NCBI GenBank assembly: GCA_002811645.1
Contig: PDIP01000086.1
Coordinates: forward strand, 42,133 to 106,132
Source of the DNA: Corallochytrium limacisporum
Taxonomy: Eukaryota > Opisthokonta
DNA: 64,000 bases
Reading direction: 5' to 3'
Of the stretch, positions 58,741 through 64,000 are shown one piece after another. The notes below the pieces were generated by a model. The model was not told the DNA's origin, did not search any database, and was given only the letters and a program-made list of their open reading frames with translations. A program made the position numbers and the translations under genes. Positions within the stretch are counted from its first letter, which is position 1, and each line of letters opens with the position of its first letter.

Positions 58741-61700
58741 TTTGGCAGATTTTTTTTCTTTTCTGTTTTTGCCCAGTCTCACCTGCTTCGCAACCTTGCC
58801 TACCGCCTGCTTGAATAGAGCCTGTATAGCTTACCCGGGGTTCACTTTGAAATTCCGCATTCTTCATCGCCACCTCTCTATTGTTCTCCCTGCCTTCCTT
58901 GTCCCTTTCCTGCGTGCCCCCCCCTGCAAAGCAGTCCCGACTATTTTATCGTTTTGGTTGAAGTGCTCTTATCCATCCAGTCTCTCAGTATAGAAACATG
59001 GAAAGATATCTAGAACTTCCCGCGCACTGTCGTGTCTGTGGTGTTTGCTATCTGGATAAACTCTACCCACACCCTTAATGCACCCCTCCCCTTCGCTTTT
59101 AAGGAGAGGGAGCGCGCGGTGGGTGGGGTGGAGTTCGTGTGGAACTTTTCTTTCAAAATCCTTTACCTGCCACAGTGTGGTTTTGAGTGTCTATCGTGTG
59201 CCATGTTGTCAGTTTCGGGTGTTTTTTTTTCTAAATCCTCCCCCCCCCCTTTTTTTAATTTCGTCTTCTTGCTTCTACGATTAAATCGAAAGGAATAGAA
59301 AAAAGTTATGTCTTGCTACCGGATACCACCACCACTGCTGCTGCTGTTGCTATTGCTGGCAAACGGATCGGCTGCAACGATTCCCATCCCAGAGCGGTGG
59401 TGTGCAAAAAAAAAAAGAAAAGGGCAAAATGAAAAAAAAAGACAATGTGGCGTTCAGGAAGACGACAATCAGGAGGCCCCTTGTGACGCTGGCTGAAGCC
59501 AAGAAGCTTCGAAAAAGCAGTTGGCGTTCGTCGCTGCGGGATTCTACGTCACTTTTTTCATATGTTCAGTACTAAGTCTCGCCATAAAGGGACACCGCAG
59601 CGGACATATGGGAGCAAGCCAGCCAGGCCCTGAACGTACTCCATCTGCGATTCTCGTGGACACCACGAGTCAGTGTGTTGGGGGCCTAATATTTCAAAAG
59701 TACGGTTTCTATAGTGAAAGTACGCGGTGGCTTTGCAGCCGGAAAACGGATAGAAATACGGGTGGCAGCACAAGGAGAGGGTGTGTGGCGGGGAGGACAG
59801 GTCCTTGCTGTAGGGGGCGTACACTGTCAAATATTAAATGTACCTATAAATTGTGGCCTTTGTAATAAAATTGATCTAGTTTTTATTGGTAGCGTTCCCA
59901 CCGTGGTGAGGTGCCACGGTGACTACCGTTCGGAGCTCTGGCTGTACGCCTTAGCTATAGTAATTGTACTAATCTTCCTCCGGAATACCTACCTTAACGG
60001 ACGTGTGTGATGTGGCGGCGGTAGCGACGACACGGGAACCAGGCAAAGGGTTTCTCTTCGTTCCGGGCCACTTTTTTTTAAAGCTGGAGGGTATGCACCC
60101 ACCCCGTTCCTATTGCTATTAGCACACACTGCCCGTACATAAAGGATAGGCAGCGGTGGGTGCCGATTGTGTGGCCTTGCACTTTCATTTCTTTCTATGA
60201 CGGCGGGAAACTTTGTTCCACGCTTCCTTCCGTTCCCGCTTTTTTTTTTCGCTTGGCTTTCCCCGTTCCCGCTGTTTGGCCCCTTCTCTCCCCGCTGCGA
60301 AGACCCCTTGCAACTCTACTCTCTCCGCCATACACACCTCCTTCTTAGCGCTCCAACGCTCTCGGCGCGCCCTGTCATCCACAATTGGCGGGGTTCTTTC
60401 GGCGGTGGTGCCGGTCTGGCATGCTTCTCTGGTTGCCCTGCTCCCGTCAATCATGCTGCGAAACAACTACATATCAGAATGACTCCGATCTTCCTTTTGT
60501 TTTCTTGTGGTGAGAGAAGGAGACCACTGGTTGCAGCATGTCCGAAGTCCCAAGTGCCCATCTTCCTTCCTCAGTGCCCGTTCCGCATGCCATCGCCTCG
60601 GAAAGTAATCGTCGTCTTATCACGGATCGCACCTATCTCCCGTGTGTATGGTGTTTTTTTTGTGTTTTGCAGCAAGCGTTTCCGTGCTCCTGCCCCAGGT
60701 CTACGATCTCTGAACAGACTCTCTCCTTTCTGCCCCCATCCGTCGTCCGTTTCCGGACCTGGTTTGGTTTCCTACACACATGGCAGATGAAATCCAACAC
60801 TTAATCGACATGGGTTTCTTCACAAAATGCGATGGGCCCGGCCTGGTTTGCGCCCGCACTTTTGCACATGAATCCCCCCCCCCTCGGCGGGTTGCTGGCG
60901 CAGGGCACACACTACAGAAAATACAAAAGTGCAAAGTAGGATGGCCGCGTGTGGCTGTGTGCTTGTTGTCAGTTGATGGCATTCATACGAGTCTGCCACA
61001 GTAACAGCTTTCATTGGAAATCTACGTCAAGGGTCCCGGATTTAAACCTCCCAGGTACTGAGGGGCCTAGTATCGACGATAGTAGTAAATAACTGAAAAC
61101 AAAAGTAAGAGAGAAGAAGAAACATCAAGAGGCAATTGATGATCTGCTCTCCTTTTTCTCACACCGCTGCCCAACGTTTCTTTTTTTTTAATTTCCTTTG
61201 TGATTGTTTTCTCGTTCGGGGTTGGTTTCTTGGGCTTGTGGTTATTTGCTTTGGGTTTTTACGGACTTGCAAGGCGCCATACTTCGCTTCCATTTTTTTG
61301 CCCCCCCCCCCCCACCCGGAATTTTGCTTGGGCTTTCCCAACCCAAAAACGGAGAAGGAGCGGGGACTCCCCCGCAGGGCGGGGAGGTGGTCGGGAAAAA
61401 CGCCGCCCGGAAAACCCCGGTGGGAATACACAGAGAAGGGCGGGGACCCAATTTTCTTTTTTTTTCTTTTTGAAGAATTGGTTTTTATTTGAAAAGGGCA
61501 AAAGAGCAAGCAGGGAAGGGGGGGGTGAGGGGCTTACGGGGATTGAGACCTATGGGCCCTTGGGGCCCCCGGCAGCGCCTGTTCCGGGCAGTGGCCATGC
61601 CCAAAATTGGGAAGCAAAATTGTGTGCGGGGGACGAAGCCCGAAAAAGGGGCAAACGAAGGGGACCCCCGTACCCCGGGGGTGTGCGGAGGGGAAACTTG

Positions 61701-61849
61701 GCCCCCCCCCCCCAGTCTTTTCTTATTCTCGCTACGTTTTCTTTGCTTTTATTCTTTGCGGTGTTTTGTCGCGCCTTTCGTTAGCTTGGATAGGGGGGGG
61801 GGCGCGGGGCGGGCAGCGCTTTGGGGCTCTCTCTCTCGGGCGTAGCGGG

Positions 61850-62123
61850 GAGAGAGACAGAGAGAGTGAGTGAGTGAGTGAGTGAGTGAGTGAGTGAGTG
61901 AGTGAGTGAGTGAGTGAGTGAGTGAGTGAGTGAGTGAGTGAGTGAGTGAGTGAGTGAGGAGTGAGTGAGTGAGTGAGTGAGTGAGTGAGTGAGTGAGTGA
62001 GTGAGTGAGTGAGTGAGTGAGTGAGTGAGTGAGTGAGTGAGTGAGTGAGAGAGTGAGTGAGAGAGTGAGAGAGTGAGTGAGTGAGAGAGTAAGAGAGTGA
62101 GAGAGAGAGAGAGAGAGTGAGTG
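61850..62123. repeat. GTGA tetranucleotide microsatellite
   Basis: Roughly 45 copies of GTGA, nearly perfect from 61866 to 62047 except for one break near 61958. They grade into mixed GAGA/GTGA up to 62123. On the minus strand the array gives long SLTH-repeat open frames that are not genes. Confidence 0.95.
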
Positions 62124-62944
62124 TTGCTTTGCTTTGGCAGCGAGATTGTCGAGAGACATGCACAGGTGGCCCGATTTCCCGTCGGTCAGCACTGGTTTTT
62201 GGAAATAAAGTACTATTTGGAAGGTCCCGCAAAGGGGTGGGGGAGCAAAGAACGAGAAGACATTCTCAAGAATCTCCAAGTTCACACCGCGACGGAGATG
62301 GGGTCGGTGACCGTCGTGGAAACTAGAGCAACAGTTCCATTCTGTCAAACTGTGGAAAAAGGGAATGACGGACCTGTCCCATTTAGCAAAGGGATTGAAA
62401 CGGTGCGGAAGTTTCCAGACCAAATTGTGGACACAGAAAGTTGCGGGATGGCGCACAGGGGTGAAGGGGGTCTGATTTTTCGAAAAATGTTGGGTAGAGA
62501 GGGAAGGTCTTGCAATGGAAGGGTGCTAAAGAAGGGGGGGGGGGGAAAGGGGCCCGTGGAGTGCGGTGAGAGGAGGAGTAGGGAAGAGAGGGGAAAGAAA
62601 GGGGAAAAGCGGGAGGGAGTAGAGCTCTCGTGGGGGAGAGGAGGGGAAGGGAGGCGGGTTCACCGCACCCTTGCAGTTCACTCCTATGGATGAGCGAATC
62701 AATGTTTAGCAGGTGTGATTTGTCGTATCCGTCAGGTTTCCGCTCCGCCATCAAGATTCTAAAGCATATCGATTCTCTTGCGGGAAAGCAAGTATCGATG
62801 CGATATTAGTGAGATACTCTGCTTCGCAACTTAAGTCACGTCGGATCAGGTACTTCAGTTGGATCGCCGTGTGACCAATCACCAATGTATTCATTGTCGT
62901 CAGACTAGGAATTCGTACCAGCACACACATGTATTGAGAACACC

Positions 62945-63232
62945 ATGCACTTTAAGCTACTCAACCATTTCGGCAGTACTTCCAGGAAAGCGGCTGGGGA
63001 ACCCAGCATGCATCCCAGAAGCTCCAACGCCTCTAAGGACTCTGACAGTGGCCTCAGTGATGAGGAAATGCTTTCTCCCCGCACCCGCCTGTTTGTGGTC
63101 TTTCTCTCTGATGCTGAGGAACAGTATGCTCCTCCAGCCATCGAAGGTCCAATGAGTCTTGCTGAGCGCCGCGCAGTGTACCGTTGCGACCGCCAGCGGA
63201 GACAAAACATTGAAATTATTCACCATGTATAG
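62945..63232 (+). CDS. Small protein of 95 aa, unknown
   Basis: The ATG frame gives a charged, soluble protein with an acidic serine patch (SKDSDSGLSDEEM), a likely casein-kinase-2 type site, and a basic end (LAERRAVYRCDRQRRQNIE). Base composition is like that of coding DNA and unlike the low-complexity stretch before it. I do not recognise a family. It could be a complete small gene or an exon. Confidence 0.4.
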   Translation: MHFKLLNHFGSTSRKAAGEPSMHPRSSNASKDSDSGLSDEEMLSPRTRLFVVFLSDAEEQYAPPAIEGPMSLAERRAVYRCDRQRRQNIEIIHHV

Positions 63233-63498
63233 TGGGTGAGAAGAAATGAAAACTCTGGAGTTATCAAAAACATGTTGCTTTCAAAGGGCACCTGATCATG
63301 TCGTTCTGGGTGTCCCATTGAATCCCAAGCCTTCAATCCATATCACCTTCCCATGAACATCATCCGTAGCATAACATTACTTTCATGACATACCGTTTCC
63401 ATTAACAAAATACAGACCAATATGATTCTCGATTCATGTGCTACCTGTCCGGTTCATGGCGCGACGTGGGGAAACTTTTAATATGCATATATTGGCAG

Positions 63499-64000
63499 TT
63501 ACGGTTCCTTTCGGGGGACAGTCATGCGATAGCCATGAAGCATCTTGCGAACATCGCGGTCTCCACGGTCCTCCTCAAACATGGGACCGACGTCTACAGT
63601 CTCAATTTCCTCCACCTGGAAGCCTTGGTTCCGGGCGTGCTCAAAGAATTGGAGATCCTTCTCCTTGAGCCAGGGTCGGTGGTGGCTAAAGTAGACCAGA
63701 ACCATGGCCCTGGGGTCATCACGACGCAGGCACTGCCAGCAGTTCCGCACCAAATTCTCGTGTTGGTCAAAGGTGGCCATGATGTCAGCGCATACAATAA
63801 TATCATAGCCGTGACCGTCCGGCGTTAAAGCCAGCAGTGGCTGCTCATCACCTCCCCACTTGAACGGAAGAACCTTTACTCTTCGGGCGATTTCCGCATG
63901 GTCTCTTGTCAGGTTGACAGCAACGTTGCTCTCGATCATTTCAATTAGTTCTTTGTCCGGATAATCCGTGGCCACGGCCAGCGCGGCGCCATTGCAAGCT
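63499..64000 (-). CDS. EFM7/NNT1-type protein methyltransferase, 5' end beyond the window
   Basis: The frame enters from the right edge and ends at the TAA at 63499-63501. The visible 166 codons begin with ACNGAALAVATDYPDKELIE. This is the SAM-binding loop pattern of the yeast EFM7 (NNT1) class of seven-beta-strand methyltransferases. YDIIVCADIMATFDQHENLV follows, the strand and helix where the family has a D-x-x-[FYW/xN]-like active site. AMVLVYFSHHRPWLKEKD and a final beta-hairpin region complete it. EFM7 methylates the N-terminus and Lys2 of translation elongation factor 1A. A METTL21-type lysine methyltransferase is the main alternative. The N-terminal part is not in the window. Confidence 0.75.
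   Translation of the reverse strand, partial: ACNGAALAVATDYPDKELIEMIESNVAVNLTRDHAEIARRVKVLPFKWGGDEQPLLALTPDGHGYDIIVCADIMATFDQHENLVRNCWQCLRRDDPRAMVLVYFSHHRPWLKEKDLQFFEHARNQGFQVEEIETVDVGPMFEEDRGDRDVRKMLHGYRMTVPRKEP

Larger units (their letters stand above)
58084..62944. other. Low-complexity, gene-free region of 4.9 kb
   Basis: Rich in homopolymers (C, G, T and A runs of 8-14) and short pyrimidine tracts, with a tetranucleotide array at 61850-62123. Open frames here translate to repetitive or biased sequence and I call none of them. The stretch 61250-61830 has many doubled or tripled bases, so base quality may be poor. Confidence 0.6.

Noticed and set aside
61732-62456. Long minus-strand frames with SLTH repeats
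   Set aside because: They are simply translations of the GTGA array; a tetranucleotide repeat without stops is open in several frames.
1-64000. CRISPR arrays, bacterial operons, riboswitches
   Set aside because: None seen. The tandem repeats present are simple microsatellites, and the genes are eukaryotic with AATAAA-type ends.

Overview
The window looks like nuclear DNA of a unicellular eukaryote, most likely an opisthokont close to the animal/fungal split. Nearly every recognisable gene is one long uninterrupted reading frame, up to 1,633 codons, and gene pairs that face each other end within 75-150 bp. The gene set mixes animal-type proteins with a fungal-type lysine pathway enzyme, homoaconitase. 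The animal-type proteins are an ADAM-like membrane metalloprotease with thrombospondin repeats, an ASPP-like ankyrin-SH3 protein, BARD1, IBtk and an AZUL-HECT ligase of UBE3A type. An intron-poor holozoan such as Corallochytrium would fit. That is an inference; the sequence alone does not name the species.

Layout. 0.6-9.5 kb: BARD1-like gene, a head-to-head pair of paralogous C2H2 zinc-finger genes, and the metalloprotease. 9.5-13.8 kb: a gene-poor stretch. 13.8-20.5 kb: acetyl-CoA transporter (SLC33A1 type), tubulin cofactor A, IBtk-like protein. 20.5-23.8 kb: gene-poor. 23.8-28.3 kb: crotonase-family enzyme, NHP2, homoaconitase, then a 221-bp N gap. 29.6-40.7 kb: a tandem-duplicated four-span membrane protein with one frame break, an ERCC4/EME1-like protein, a full-length ABCC transporter and a leucine-rich-repeat protein with an N-myristoylation signal. 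42.1-44.1 kb: a broken CFAP61 gene. 44.3-55.7 kb: SDHAF3, a mitochondrial-type helical-repeat protein, an unknown membrane protein, the HECT ligase and a DUF3754/TMEM143-like protein. 56.2-58.1 kb: a broken LRRC51 gene and the ASPP-like gene. 58.1-62.9 kb: low-complexity DNA with a large GTGA tetranucleotide array. 62.9-64 kb: a small ORF and the end of an EFM7/NNT1-type methyltransferase gene.

The most notable result is the pair of decayed genes. CFAP61 (radial-spoke base complex of motile cilia) carries three frameshifts, two in-frame stops and a large internal deletion. LRRC51 (a small LRR protein that I associate with ciliated organisms) carries two in-frame stops and one frameshift. Both sit among long intact genes, so a high base error rate is an unlikely cause. 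They read as fossils of a flagellar programme that this lineage has lost or is losing.

Functional groups among the intact genes: DNA repair and ubiquitin (BARD1, EME1-like, HECT, IBtk); mitochondria (homoaconitase, SDHAF3, helical-repeat protein, possibly DUF3754); RNP biogenesis (NHP2); cytoskeleton (TBCA); membrane transport (ABCC, SLC33A1). No tRNA, rRNA, CRISPR array or intact mobile element was found. All family calls rest on motif recognition by eye; no database search was run.
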